DNA from: Edolisoma coerulescens
Lineage: Eukaryota > Chordata > Aves > Passeriformes > Campephagidae
Length of the DNA stretch: 64,000 nucleotides
Assembly: GCA_013397115.1 (NCBI GenBank)
Contig: VWZW01001241.1
Coordinates: 773,134-837,133 of the forward strand
Reading direction: 5' to 3'
Shown here: in pieces, positions 49,501 through 60,000 of the stretch
How the letters are laid out: every line of letters starts with the position of its first letter
Position numbering within the stretch: position 1 is the stretch's first letter
Notes under the pieces: model-generated
The model's database searches: none
Seen by the model: only the letters and a program-made list of their open reading frames with translations
What the model was told of the DNA's origin: nothing
Translations under genes and position numbers: made by a program

Positions 49501-50230
49501 AATTTGTGTGCTTTGCACATACAATTTAAAAAGTGTTATCTGACATGAACATACTAATTATCACTAAATAAGAAAGGCTATCAGGACACGCTACTGAAAG
49601 GTTTTTTATTTACAAAAAATGTCCCTGCATTAGAAGGTATCACAATGCATGAGGTGGTCTTTTATAGTTGTATGGGATACATGTTGGAGAGACAGATTGC
49701 TGGCCTGACCCACTACAGACATTTCTTTGTTCCTGCATTCACAGTCTGAAGAATGAAAAATTAAGGTAGTGGGACGGTTGTGCTACAGAGCAAGAAGTGT
49801 GGCACTACCTCACCATGCAGTCCTGCAGCTCACCACCCTTTCTCTTTTGTTTCTACAGATGACCGCACAGCAAGAGAATATGCCTTCCCTTGCAGTTCAG
49901 GTTAGTGTTACCAGGCTTCCAGCTGGAACAGAGCAGAGGACTGGTGGTAAGCAGGCAAAGCATCCCAGCTCTGCTCTGCATTTAATCCCATCATGTGATG
50001 TAGAGCCTTCTTGGACTTCAGGTTGAATTGGGATCTACTTGTGGGCACAGTTTCTAGCCCAGGTATTAATTTCAATGTAGGCTAAGGCTTGAGCACACTA
50101 TGGAGGTTAAAATGGTCTATTTTTATTTCATTTCTATACAGTCCTCACAGCATCCCAAATCGAAGTACAACTGGAAATGCCTATGCCAATGATAAAAAGA
50201 TGTTGCAACTCATCCCGTAAGATCTCTTAG
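22436..50230 (+). CDS. Alpha-2-macroglobulin-like protein, gene 2 (complete, 1,468 aa)
   Basis: This is a secreted A2M-family protease trap. Exons: 22436-22503, 23118-23301, 24530-24580, 24918-25062, 25717-25769, 26083-26103, 26618-26777, 27396-27480, 27859-27970, 29247-29355, 29895-30004, 30784-30948, 31242-31469, 32351-32414, 32865-33010, 33601-33747, 34949-35122, 36124-36229, 36783-36891, 36986-37211, 37427-37553, 37694-37815, 37983-38034, 38357-38440, 39027-39203, 40430-40511, 40609-40765, 42144-42218, 42977-43130, 44602-44783, 45218-45433, 46670-46791, 47548-47638, 48283-48351, 48605-48707, 49859-49900, 50142-50230. Every junction is GT/AG and every phase joins, totalling 4,407 nt. Order: signal peptide, MG1-6 with bait (about residues 690-731), MG7, CUB, TED with thioester Cys970-Gln973, receptor-binding domain. 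The length is close to human A2M (1,474). The start ATG has G at -3 and +4. The gene lies upstream of PHC1 on the same strand, like mammalian A2ML1. Chicken egg-white ovostatin is reported to lack a thioester, so this is not obviously its orthologue. Confidence 0.95.
23118..35122 (+). other. Gene 2 exons 2-16: macroglobulin domains 1-6
   Basis: Recognisable blocks, in order, are HYMVVFPAIIQQ (MG1), LIETDKGLYKPGET (MG1/MG2 link), VKFRIVNLDENLQ, DPEHNRIAEW with FSVEEYG, YTYGKPVQG, NKDGCATFTVKTE, IDFYYL, and SLCSVRAVDKSILLK. Sizes of the 53-, 21-, 160-, 85-, 110-, 228-, 64- and 146-bp exons are family-typical. A 51-bp exon at 24530-24580 (VPDLMLIPKKTHDSKTQ) has no counterpart in gene 1. Confidence 0.88.
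24530..24580 (+). other. Gene 2 extra 51-bp exon
   Basis: The acceptor is CAACCTAG and the donor CAG/GTAGGA, phase 0 at both ends, encoding 17 residues that begin VPDL. Gene 1 has a single exon starting VPPPVGNPDEVAFV. In gene 2 the VP start and the PEEVVFL continuation are on two exons 337 bp apart. Skipping this exon would keep the frame. It could be a lineage-specific exon or a split of the ancestral exon 3. Confidence 0.7.
36124..36891 (+). other. Gene 2 bait region (exons 17 and 18)
   Basis: Exon 17 (36124-36229) encodes KLRMKIFTNTRIKKPVSCVR and then DFEKKIYLRKNYMVG. Exon 18 (36783-36891) encodes SHAIYPDSEPHSADKEKPKP and then RTLFPETWIWDL. IFTNTRIKKP matches the A2M lead-in and FPETWIWDL matches its exit, so the bait is about residues 690-731. 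It is rich in Lys and Arg, suiting trypsin-like enzymes (inference). The exon 18 donor GTTGGT is unusual, but it is the only one that keeps the frame into exon 19. Confidence 0.87.
36986..38440 (+). other. Gene 2 exons 19-23: MG7 and first part of CUB
   Basis: Exon 19 (226 bp) carries VAVPDTVTEWNANTFC, then FQPFFVDVSLPYSVIQGE, the classic MG7 start in A2M. Exon 20 has a Cys-rich stretch, ACPSCHFTSCLCANE. Exon 21 ends in RDAVIKPLLVK. Exon 22 is the 52-bp exon ending LCPA. Exon 23 is 84 bp and ends RVTFSVIG, just before the thioester exon. The exon 21 donor is GTTGGT. Confidence 0.87.
39027..39203 (+). other. Gene 2 thioester exon (exon 24)
   Basis: The exon encodes GPALQNLDRLLSM, then PFGCGEQNMVQFAPN. 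Cys970 and Gln973 are placed almost exactly as in human A2M (Cys972 and Gln975 of the precursor). The bond is hidden until bait cleavage and then couples the protein to the trapped protease or nearby amines (established for the family). Both residues are intact. Confidence 0.95.
40430..44783 (+). other. Gene 2 exons 25-29: rest of the TED
   Basis: Blocks seen are GYQRQLLYKHDDGSYSAFG, WLTAFVARSFGQASSHIY, SGCFQSVGKLFNND, GGVDDTISLTAYIAAAL, and NAFGGFASTQ. The Asn in FNND takes the place of the C3 catalytic His, as in other A2M proteins. Exons 28 (154 bp) and 29 (182 bp) are shorter than in gene 1 (172 and 215 bp). This removes about 17 residues near the helix pair before the CUB return, including the stretch where gene 1 has FWSQQSKQEED. 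Confidence 0.88.
45187..45210. repeat. (CT)n microsatellite in splice polypyrimidine tract
   Basis: An uninterrupted TC dinucleotide run of roughly 12 units sits directly before the exon 30 acceptor (CCTTCAG) of gene 2 and serves as its polypyrimidine tract. Confidence 0.9.
45218..50230 (+). other. Gene 2 exons 30-36: CUB return and receptor-binding domain
   Basis: Exon 30 (216 bp) begins DTVVSLQALAQYAAL. Exon 32 (47548-47638) has SYVGDRGMSNMALVEVEM, then SGFIPVQSSVKE. Exon 33 is the family's 69-bp exon. Exon 34 has VHVYDYYKP and exon 35 has EYAFPC, the usual end of the domain. In A2M this domain binds LRP1 after activation. Of the two LRP1-contact lysines known in human A2M, the first corresponds to Gln1363 here and the second to Lys1367. 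Confidence 0.88.
50142..50230 (+). other. Gene 2 last coding exon with C-terminal extension
   Basis: The exon follows PCSS of exon 35 and encodes a Met- and Cys-rich tail that includes IEVQLEMPMPMIKRCC and ends at TAG. A second acceptor 9 bp downstream (CTCACAG) keeps the same frame. Human A2M ends only a few residues after its PCS, so this tail is about 25 residues longer than usual. The exon is supported by phase and splice site only. Confidence 0.6.
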
Positions 50231-50479
50231 TCCATAGACACCTTCCTAAAAATTCATCAGGCACTTCGCCTTTTCTTTCCTCTTTCTTGCCACAGATGCC
50301 TCAAAGAAGGTTTCCTCCTAGTATGCTCTGACTCTGCAACCTGAGTTTTCTGCCTCCATAGGGAAAACTTCACTGCTCCAGGTCTCCTCTTCCCTGCTGT
50401 GTTGGAAACATCCTATTTCCTTTGCCCTATGTTTCTATGTGAAAACTGGCTTAATACACATTAGTTTGGGAGCAAGTGA

Positions 50480-50485
50480 AATAAA
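50480..50485 (+). terminator. Candidate poly(A) signal of gene 2
   Basis: AATAAA lies 250 bases after the stop codon on the coding strand and is the first canonical hexamer there. This gives a 3' UTR of about 270 bases. There is no transcript evidence. Confidence 0.5.
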
Positions 50486-53400
50486 GTATGTGGAACCTGG
50501 AAAGAAGGCAGTGACTTGACAGTTGATGAAGATTTCAGTGCATGAAAAAGAGGGAAACACTGTGCATGTCATGGTTACATACTTTGCATTTGGTCACCAT
50601 AGTGGTTTAACTCTCTCTCTTCCCCAAGTCCCATCTCTGAGCTCCCTTTTCAATTCAATTAACACAATAGTTGATCTGCAACCAATCTCCATGCAAAAAA
50701 ATAACCCCTCATTTTTAACCCTGATCTGGTTTACTATGAGACCCTGGGAATAATTTTTCTGTCACAAGTGAAGAGTAGAAACAGGCAAGGGAATGCTAAG
50801 GAAGAAATACTTTACCAGTTCATTCAGACAGAAAAGGACTGTACAGCAAAGTCTTATGAAGGGAGGGCATGAAACCAAAATAACACTCACTCCAAATTCA
50901 CTACATGTTTAGACTCTGACAACACCCAGCCCCATCCTGTCAAGACATTAACCCAAATGACTAATCCTTACCCGTGGCACTACTTAAAAAAGACAACAAT
51001 CTGAGGAATTTCAGGATGCAACACATGCAACAAGACAACAGAGTGTATGCAGATGGCTCAGCGGGGTATGCAGTGCCATTAGGAAGACAGCACCCATAAA
51101 AAGGGGGATACTCGATAAGAAAAAATGGGTATTGGTTTTACAGAGCTGATTGCCAAAAGAGGAATTACCAGGATGCTCATGCTAAAAATATGAAGTAAGA
51201 TATGAAGTCAACAAGCCCAGGGGCAATGGAAAAGAAGTGAACAAGATGAGCTGGGAGTTTGGGAAGCAATGATGATACTTCTAAAGAGGAAGTACTTTGG
51301 GAGAAAAGAAGGGGAAAGAGGAACATAAACTGAAGCAGGTCCTGTGACAAGGATTGCTTGGGTTATCTCTGTAGTAGCCCTTTGCCTGATCAACACTGCT
51401 TGCAAAAGGACAGTAAATATATTTTTTTCTCTGACCATTCAGAACAATTGGTCCATAAAGTGGGCAGAACAAGCTCTTCCACACGGGGACAAAAGGAAAA
51501 TAAAAGTCTCACAGCAGTGCTTAACAAGCATTTAGGGGAGGTAGAAAACCTGAGGAATCAAGTGATACATTCTGTGGACAGTTCATACAAAAAGAGGACA
51601 GGGTTGAGTTCAAGGAAGCAAAAATATGAAGGGACTGAGCAGGATTGTTCCCCTAGCATTGCCCTTTCCCAAGATATTTTAGAGTCTCTTCAATGGTGCT
51701 CTGCAAAGGGAGCAAATTGGGACCTGTTGCCTGTCCCAGTTGCTTTCCTGACAAGTCTCTTCCTCTGGATATTTGGGCTGGACTGAAAGAGTTTTGGGGT
51801 CAAAGCCCTCTGATCTGTTGAACTTCAGATAGGGAGGCTGTAAATAAAACCTGATGCCTGTAACCCAGCGTCCTCATTGTGCCCGTAAGCCGGGCTCTCC
51901 CATCTCTAAATGGACGTGTGCCAAGGGTCTGCTTTACAGTTTATGGGATCAAATTGCCATGAAATTAGATCTTCATAGAAGCAGGCCCACCAAGACTCCT
52001 CTGCTTCTGATGATAGGAAGTCTTGGCACCTTGTACCTGTGTGGGATAGATAAGTGAGAAAAACTAGTGTGTGAAATATGAATACAGATATTTCCAGGCT
52101 GTGGTTTCAAATCAGATTGATGTTATTCAAATGCAGATGAGAGGGGCTGAGGAAGCTGGCAAAGCAGAGAGCTGAAAAAAAGCTGCTGTGTGGCAAGCTC
52201 CCTAAAGATAGGAATGTACAGCAGAAGTCAGTGAGGTCTTTGCCTCTTGAATTAAATATTAGGGAATGCAATAAGTGGCTAGTCTGTGCTGGATGGGTAA
52301 TACGATGCTTGCTCAGTTCTGCTGGCTGTTGAAAAGTGCTCCCTGTCCTTGGTGACATCCATAGGAAATACCTTCCAGTGCAAGAAAGGAACCTTTGCAA
52401 TGTGTAAGGAAAGGTAGGGCTGGTGGCCAGGAGACTTCCTTCCACCACCCCACCACAACTACTGTGTGGGTCTTGGTTGCCCAAATGGTCTGGAGGCAAC
52501 TGGGAAAGTTCCTGCAAAGTTTTGCTGCTTCAACCTGTAAACAAAGAAGGTCCAGAAGAGCATAGTACAGGAGGCAGCTAAGAGGCAATCTGGTAACCAG
52601 CATCTCAGACATAAAGGGATTTTTCTGCAAAGAGAAGCTCTTAAAAGGAGTGGGAAGTAGGCCCCCTTAAAAGAAGGATGACTGTAAGCATACAAGATGG
52701 CTCCAAATGGACTCTGACCTTGTTAGAGCACTATTATAAAAAATAAATGGCATATTTAAAATCTATACATGAAAAAGATAGCCTGTACAATGAACAGTCT
52801 GCCACAAGAGACAGGGTTTTCCTTCTGAGGTGCCTGAAGGTGATGGTCTCACTTCCAGACTGAAGTGAGTCAATGAGTGTGGGAAAGGGAAAGAAGACAA
52901 GTGCAGTTACATAGACTAGATGTCTGTTTACATGCCTGTGCTATGTGAAGCTGTACGGCACAGTATGCAGGCTCATGCTTATGCTACGTGCTGTTTATTC
53001 ACCTGTGTAAAAGGTTCATTTACTACCACTGTTTTCCCGATAAACTGGAAAAAAATCCCGTGAACTCGGAAGGTGCATTTTTCCGGCAGGGCCACTGAGT
53101 GTCACCATCGCTCCGTGGCTTGCTCTGCAAGATGCCGTTTCTCCAGGGAATAAACCTTTTCTAAAAAGGGCTGGAATGGGGGGAAAAAATAATTGGAATG
53201 GAAATGGGCTGCTTTTTGCTTCTCCCCAGAGCTGGGAAGATCTGCACCTAAAATGTGAGCCATCTATGAAATGTATTCTGCCTTATATGTAGGCAAAGCA
53301 TTTGTCAGGTTTCCAGCCAGACCCTCTAAGCCAGTCTTACAATTCGCAGCATGATCCTCAGTGACAACAATTATGGGATTGAGCAAGTGCTTTATCAGGA

Positions 53401-55169
53401 GACACTAAAACGGCTGAGATCTCATCATTTGGAGAGCAGAATGAGCAGAATTTGTTGAGAAGATGAAGTAGTGATATTTACCGAAATAATGAAGGTGATG
53501 GATAAAGTGAATGGAAAACTGCTCTTCAGCAAATCTTTCCATGGCAGACTGGGCGCATGGGATAAAACTAGTTGGTAATCAATTTAAAACAAATAAAAAA
53601 GGTACCTTACACTAAAAGAACCGACTGCTACAGGAGTTATGAAAGCCGAAAATATCATCAGGTTCAAAAACTCATAGACAAACTAATGGAAAGCCAGTCT
53701 ATACCAAAGGGAACAGGTCGTGGATTATTCTCCACCATTCCTACTACCATGCGTGGATGGGGGAGTAGAACAAGGGGAATGGACTGTAGATATTGACCAG
53801 GTGCACCTGCTTTCCCTGAAAAGTATTAAGGGCAGCTGAACCTGGTGGACTGAAAGGTCCAGTGGCTTCCTTTCTTCCTGGGTCAGTGGAGGTGAGTGAG
53901 AGCTTACTTGTTTCACATCCCAGCAGCAGCAGAGTGGTGTGCAAGTTCACAACAGAGATGCACCCACAGGTGGATGCTGACAGGAGACAATACTTCAGAG
54001 ACACCCAACAAGCACAGTGTTAGTGGCCTGATCCTGTTCCAAAGGGTCAGCACTCAGAGAAATGCACTTTCATAGCTCTCAGGTTTTTGGCCCTATAAAC
54101 CTTTCATCCTACTTGCTGACTAGACAGACCACATGCACACAACAGAGAGCACAATAACACGGGAAACAATTCAAATAATTTATTTAAAATGTCATACAGG
54201 CTGTGGTGATCAGATGCAAAACTTGTGCAGACAAACATACTGATTGCCTTTGATTGGTTTTGTTTATCTCTACCTTTTCTCCACTTGATCCGCCTTGATC
54301 CCTCCATTTCCCTGCCTGTGATTTTTACCCCAAGCATACCAGTGCAGTTTTGAAAACTCTAAAATTCTCTTTATCGGTTCCAACATCCCCCCACAGCTGC
54401 TAAGTACTTGCCTGTAAGTCCTAAAGCCTCTTTATTGCAGTATTTCCCCCTACCCCTATTGCAGTAACTCCCCTTCGTTTGCATACATTCCAGAGAGTTT
54501 CCTCCTTTGAATCCACTTCAGTGAGTTTTGCAATAGGGACAAATGGCTTAGTCGTTCATCCAGTTGTTGTGGCTTTTAGGCGTGGTGGATTCACAGGGAT
54601 TACTGTTTGCTGGGTTTCCTGCCTTGTCATTGTTTCTTTGTTCACTGTCTGACCTTTTGTTTTGAATAACCTTAAATATCTCCTTGAAAATCAGCCAGAC
54701 AGTTTTCCATCTGAATTGAAAAAGAACCCTCAGCATTTAGAGCAAGTATGTTTGGTAACAGCCCAAATGCCCTCCTGTACGGTGTGTTTTGCTGCTTTTC
54801 AGGCAGCAGCAAATATTATTCTGTGATTCTAAGTCGATGGGAATTGACAGCAATTCATAATGGGAATTTCCTCCTGCAAACTGATAGCCCAGCACGGTCA
54901 TTACAGAGCCAGATGCAACGTTCTTGCGACATGAAGCTCAAACATGCCATTTGCAGGAGTATTTATGCTGCTCATGGCCTCAGTGGTGCTTGAGCTTCTG
55001 CACCTTGTACATGTAGATGGAGCGTGACTCATTCCTGCTTGTCTTTTGCTTCATCCCACTTGTCCTTGATGCACGTGATGGCATTCTGAAAGGAAAGTCA
55101 CCAGCTCTCATCAAGATGACCCACTGGTCTGACCCGATGGGCATTTATTTTCCTAGAAACAAATATGTT
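50486..55169. other. Intergenic region between gene 2 and the CR1 cluster
   Basis: This is 4.7 kb of AT-moderate sequence. No exon of a known family, tRNA or recognised repeat was found. One open frame at 51358-51786 (142 codons, ending in a hydrophobic tail VAFLTSLFLWIFGLD) is noted but matches nothing I know. An AATAAA occurs at about 51844-51849. Confidence 0.5.
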
Positions 55170-55472
55170 GATCATAAAATCATAGAATGCTTTGGGTTGG
55201 CAGGGACATTAAAGACCATCTAGTTGCAAGCCCACTGTCATGGGCAGGGGCACCTTCCACTAGACCGGGTTGATCAAAGCCCCGTCCAACCTGGACTTGA
55301 ACACTGCCAGACATGGGGCATCCGCAGCTTCTCTGGGTAACCTGTGCCAGTGCCTCACCACTCTCACAGTAAAGAATTTCTTCCTAATAGCTAATCTAAA
55401 CCTGCTCTTTTTCATTTTGGAGCCATTGCCCCTTGTCACTACGTGCATACATAGTTCCTTTCCACTTAACAT
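55170..55472 (-). mobile_element. CR1 LINE, truncated 3' end (antisense)
   Basis: On the plus strand the segment reads AATCATAGAATGCTTTGGG, then TTGGCAGGGACATTAAAGAC, the reverse complement of the conserved CR1 3' end. It continues through TCCAACCTGGACTTGAACAC and AAGAATTTCTTCCTAATAGC, both standard CR1 blocks. Only about 300 bp remain, as is normal for 5'-truncated copies. No reverse transcriptase is present. Confidence 0.9.
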
Positions 55473-55811
55473 CTAAAGATGGCAACATTACGGTTAAAAA
55501 TTCGTAAGTTTACCATAATCAACCACTCTTACCCTAAGCCGGGCAACTGACAGGCAACAAACGGATGCTCTTTGAGAGTAATCAAGAGAAGCAAGGTCCA
55601 AGTGCCTGCACAGCACAGATTCTCTTCTAAAAGCTGCCAACAAGGTCTGGCACTGTGGTTTCTTTATCCTGTTCATGAAAGTTTCCACTGTGCACCTCTA
55701 TGTGTGCTCTACACGACGAAGGCAGAAAACCTCCCGCTGTGTCCCGTTTGTTCATCAAAGCTTGTTCCAGGTACCAACACAGTTTACAACCTACATTCTT
55801 CTCCCAGGCAA

Positions 55812-55921
55812 TTAGCAACAGGACGAAAGGGCATAGTCTTTAGCTATACCAGGGGAGGTGTAGGCTGGACAACAGGAGGAATGTCTTCATAGAAAGGGTG
55901 ATTAGACATTGGAATGGGCTG
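55812..55921 (+). mobile_element. CR1 LINE fragment
   Basis: AACAGGACGAAAGGGCATAG, CCAGGGGAGGTGTAGGCTGG and GGAATGTCTTCATAGAAAGG, then ACATTGGAATGGGCTG, are blocks from the region just upstream of the CR1 3' end. The match stops at GGGCTG right before an ambiguous base at 55922. Confidence 0.85.
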
Positions 55922-55922
55922 N

Positions 55923-56190
55923 TGATAGAACGAGAGGACACAGTCTTAAGCTGCACCAGGGGAGGTTTAGGTTAGACATCAGGAAAAAATTCTTCACTGA
56001 GAGAGTGATTGGGCACTGGAATCATCTGCCCAGGGAGATGGTGGAGTCACCGTCCCCGGAAGTGTTTAAGGAAAGACTGGATGTGGCACGCAGTGCCATG
56101 GTCTATTGCCATGGTGGTGTTCAGTCACAGCTTGGACTCGATGATCTCAGAGGTCTTTTCCAACCTAACTGATTCTGTGATACATAAAAC
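55923..56190 (+). mobile_element. CR1 LINE, truncated 3' end (sense)
   Basis: The copy starts with the same CR1 block as the previous fragment (CCAGGGGAGGTTTAGGTTAG) and runs on through CCCAGGGAGATGGTGGAGTC, GAAAGACTGGATGTGGCACG and TTGGACTCGATGATCTCAGA to the end motif CCTAACTGATTCTGTGATA. It is therefore a second, more complete copy in the same orientation. Confidence 0.9.
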
Positions 56191-56417
56191 GACTAACTTT
56201 AACAAGGTTAATCAGTCTCCAAAAGGACGGACGGTAAAGCGAGACCCGGCACAGGGGACACCCGCTCAGGCTGGCGAAGAGCGCTCTGCTCCCGCCGAAC
56301 ACCCGGGTTGTGATTCTCATCAGCACCGTGTTGCCTCGGTGCCCGCCCCGCAGGCCCAGCAAGAAGCCACGACCGAGGAGCGGGACCGCGCTCGGCGACA
56401 GGGCCGGGCGGCCGCTC

Positions 56418-56450
56418 NNNNNNNNNNNNNNNNNNNNNNNNNNNNNNNNN
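56418..56450. other. Assembly gap (33 N)
   Basis: A run of 33 ambiguous bases lies inside the CpG island. Single ambiguous bases also occur at 55922 and 56735. Sequence across these points should not be trusted. Confidence 0.99.
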
Positions 56451-56808
56451 CGCCAGGCTCCCGCTCCCGTCACCAGGGCAACGGGAAAGCGGCGCCCAGG
56501 GAAGGCACCACGTGCCCGGAAGCGCCTCGAGGGAGGAAGTGACGGAGAGCCGGGGGAGCCCCAGAGGCCGAGATTTAAAAAAGAAAACCAAAAAAAACCC
56601 CATCAAAAAGATCAAAACAAAAAAGGAAAAACGGGACCAAAAAGAGGGATACGGAGGGGGCGGGCGGAGCGGGTGCGAGTCCCGCCTCCCCGGGGCCGCC
56701 CCGCCAGACCGCGGCCCCGCCGGAGCCGCCGCCANGCTCCCGGGCAGCCACCGCCCGCCTTCGGGCATCCTGCGGCGCATCCCGCCTCCCGCCGCGGCGG
56801 GGCTGCGG

Positions 56809-56834
56809 CCACGGCACGGCACGGCACGGCACGG
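56809..56834. repeat. CGGCA tandem repeat
   Basis: Five units of a five-base GC-rich repeat (CACGGCACGGCACGGCACGG and onward) sit in the CpG island, likely in the PHC1 promoter or 5' UTR. Confidence 0.85.
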
Positions 56835-57060
56835 GCGGACAGGGCGCCCGCAGACCGTGTCGGATGAACTTTGCTGCCGGAGTTGCCGGCGGCCTGGGTG
56901 GCTGCCGCCGCGCTGTCCGCTTCCATCCTTCCCTCCTTCCATCCTTCCCTCCCTCTCTCCCGCCGCCGGCCGGGCGAGGCGCTTGGCGGGGAAAGGCGGG
57001 CTGGGCACCGAGGGGTGGGGACCAGGTGGTGCGAGGGTCTTGCAGTGCTCCAGCGTCGCA

Positions 57061-60000
57061 CCCACTGCTGTTTTCAGAGCATCCCAGAGCAGAGTCAGCG
57101 TGTCCCGGCAGTTCCATACCTCTGCTTGTGTGGCTTGGAAACTGTTGTAGAAGCATACAGTTACAGCAGCGAGTATGCTGTAGTCCTGGGTGCTAATTTT
57201 TCTCCCCCGAACCTGTGGCGTAAACCCGTGCAAATCTTACGTGTTTCCTAACTTAGTTTCTCAAGGATGAAGTGACAAAACCACTTAAAAAGTTAGAAAA
57301 TGTTCTGCAGGCAGCAGTCATGTCCCGGGGGGAATGGATGGGGTGAGCAAGTAAAACTTCTCTACCTTCTACGTAGTCCTCAGTGATTAGAGTAGTTTGG
57401 CTTGACTCTTGTCTGCCCTTGTGCTTGAGAAAGGTCAGGAACTTGTAGGTGGGCCACCTGTGGTGTTCTCGGTGTGTGCTGAGATCAGCAGTGTGTGGGT
57501 TAGGCTCTGGAGTGGCCCACGTTCTCATGCTTGTACTGCTGCCTGAGTCAGTTTTCTCCCTTCTCCTTCCCGTCCTCTCTGCTGTGTGGTCATTCCTGCC
57601 ACGGTGCTAAAAAGCTTTTGTATCCCTCTGTGTCTGCCTTTTAGGGGTGCAGTTCTAGCTGTTGTTCCAAGGTTAATTTCCAGTAATGGCCACGTTGTAA
57701 CTCTGGATTGGTTTTTTTTGTTTGGAAAATCCATGGTTTAATAATTTTTAGTAGGTTATCCATTTCGTGGAGCAGCTAGCTGAGTCAAGTGATGTGATAG
57801 CCCAGTGATCACTGGATTTTTGTAAGAGGAAGGTGCTTGGAGATGCAGTTGGAGGAGGGGAGAGGGTGTAATTCTGCTTTTTTGTGTGGAAATGGCCTGT
57901 GTTTGGATCGGATTACACTAACATGGAGCTGCATCCTTAGATGAACTTGCTTGGGGAGATGCTGTGCCTTTTCACTTTTGTGTTTGGAAAGGGTTTTGCT
58001 GGATAACTCCTTGCTGTGAGCGACTTAAAATTCTTACTGCCCTTCTGCAAAGGGAGCATTCGCTTCTCTATCCATGTCTCCAAAAGGCTTTCTGCCTCCA
58101 CAGAGACCAAAATTTTTCGATGCCTCATGCCCGAGGTGTTTCAGTGAGATTCCCTTTGTGCTAGGACCTGATTTTAACAAGATCTAGATCAATATGGAAC
58201 TCTCAAAAATCCTGGAAATCTTAGGAATCGGTGGTGCTGCTTACTGAGGAAACACTGATTGGTGGAGCAGAGCACCAAGGCAGAAGACTGATTTCTCCTG
58301 GTGAAGCTGTTGAGGGTAAGGGTATTTGCTGTAGCTAGGGTGAGCATTAGTTACGTCCTTCCCTCTCTCACTGGCACTTAGTGGCATCACAAGTAAGGTA
58401 ATTCAACTCACTGATCTGGCAGAAGATGGGGTTTTAGGGTACCTTTTCTGCAGTGAGTAAGTTGATCTAATGAGCACCAGAAGCGAGGTGAATGAGGAGG
58501 ATCTGTGTGGGGAAGTTGAGGGTGAGCAAGGGAACATAAATTGTCTCCTAATGGCATCTGAGCTACTAGGGAACTTGGTGTATGTAGCTTCACATGCATT
58601 TTAACCCCACTCAAAGTACTTTATTTATCTGCCACAGTTTCCTTCTTTCAAAAAAATCTGTATTCTCTCCCTTCTCAGTGTGTTTATTTTCAGGCTTCAT
58701 TTAATTTTTCTCCTCTGGGGTAAGATCTTTAAGGCAGTTGCTTCTCCAAGAGCTTTTATATTCTAGGTAGGTTTATTGACCAGCTGTTTCTAGCTGAAAT
58801 AGAGTTTGGCCAGTTAGGAGGAGGTGTGTCTCAGTTGAGGAGAAGGTGGCCACTGCTGAAGCAGTGCAAGAAGCCAGTTTTGGATCAGCAGGGAGATGCC
58901 TGGGCAGGACTTGAGGGCAGATGGATGCGGAAGACCAGACTGGAGCAGCAGCACTCTGCTTGCCAGTTAAAGAATTTTCCAGAGTTTGAGGAGCAGGTTT
59001 GAAGCAGCAATTCCCTGATTTAGCCACCCATCCTCTGCAGTGTTAATGCTGTTGCCCTACTTTAAAGTCATCTGCTGCCCTTAACACCATTTCAGAATTT
59101 GAAAAGTTGTCTGGCTGAGACTATTGCACCTCCTTTTCTGCTGCACTGGTCTGTTTGCTTATACACCAGGAAAATGTTTGGTGAAGGCTGTGAAGCTCAG
59201 AATCTCTGGATTTAAAAAGGGCTAGATAAAGGGGCTGTGCTGGTGCTGGTGCCCTGGCTCCTGGAAGCTCATGTAGAGGAGTCTCATTTAGAGGTCTCAG
59301 ATACACTACGGAGGAACCAGCTCGTATTTTGGAAACAAATAGGCTGTTGGTGATATTAAGACTATCAGAAATTTTTTTTCTTAAATCTTACATGGAATTT
59401 TAACCTTCTAAAAAGTCAGGTTGGCTTTTTTTTTCCAGTGGAATTCTGTTGAATAATCCCTTTTGCTCCCTTTTCTGACTTTAGCCCCTCCTGCTGCTAC
59501 TCCCTGTGTAGCTCATGTTTCTTGCTGCAGGAAACTCCCTGATCATCTCAATGTGTTACTCCTCTGCTAAGCACTCTCTTCAGTCTCACTTCTCTTCCTC
59601 TTGGCTGATGAAAGCCTTCTCCAGTCCTTTTGCAATCCTGCAATTCACTGCAACTCATCTTTCTGCTGCTGGAAGATCTCCCTGGTTCTGCATGACCTCT
59701 TCAGCAGCTTTTGCCTCACAAGGGTTGCCAGTGAACACTTCATCCACTCTGCTTCTGACTCTGTTCCTCCTGAAAAGAACTTGCCACCACAGATACCAGC
59801 TTCTAATGTAATATTCAAGTTAAGATCTGTTGGGAGCAACAAGTAGCTGGAAAGTTCGTGTGAGCAGAAGAAGAAAGAGTTGAGGGCTGGGGGCTGAACT
59901 GGGCAAAAGAGGGACCGAGTTGGTATCAGTAGGGCATTGGAGCTGAGGGACTGGAGGAAGAGAGGCTCAGAAATTGCCAAAGTACATTGGAGGACTGGAA

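Larger units (their letters stand above)
56200..57060 (+). promoter_or_regulatory. CpG island, probable PHC1 promoter and non-coding first exon
   Basis: This is the only stretch in the window with dense CpG (for example GCCGCGGCGGGGCTGCGGCC near 56,791). It lies 3.4 kb upstream of the first PHC1 coding exon, fitting a housekeeping-type promoter with an untranslated exon 1. It includes a 33-base N gap, a CGGCA tandem repeat, a pyrimidine-rich stretch at about 56,919-56,962, and an oddly A-rich patch at about 56,575-56,640. Long open frames here on both strands are explained by high GC and lack of stops. The exact exon 1 and start site are not visible. Confidence 0.75.

Noticed and set aside
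56208..57233. 341-codon minus-strand ORF and several 110-212-codon ORFs on both strands
   Set aside because: They lie in the CpG island, include the N gap as X residues, overlap one another in many frames and have low-complexity Pro/Arg/Gly composition. This is expected from GC-rich DNA with few stops.
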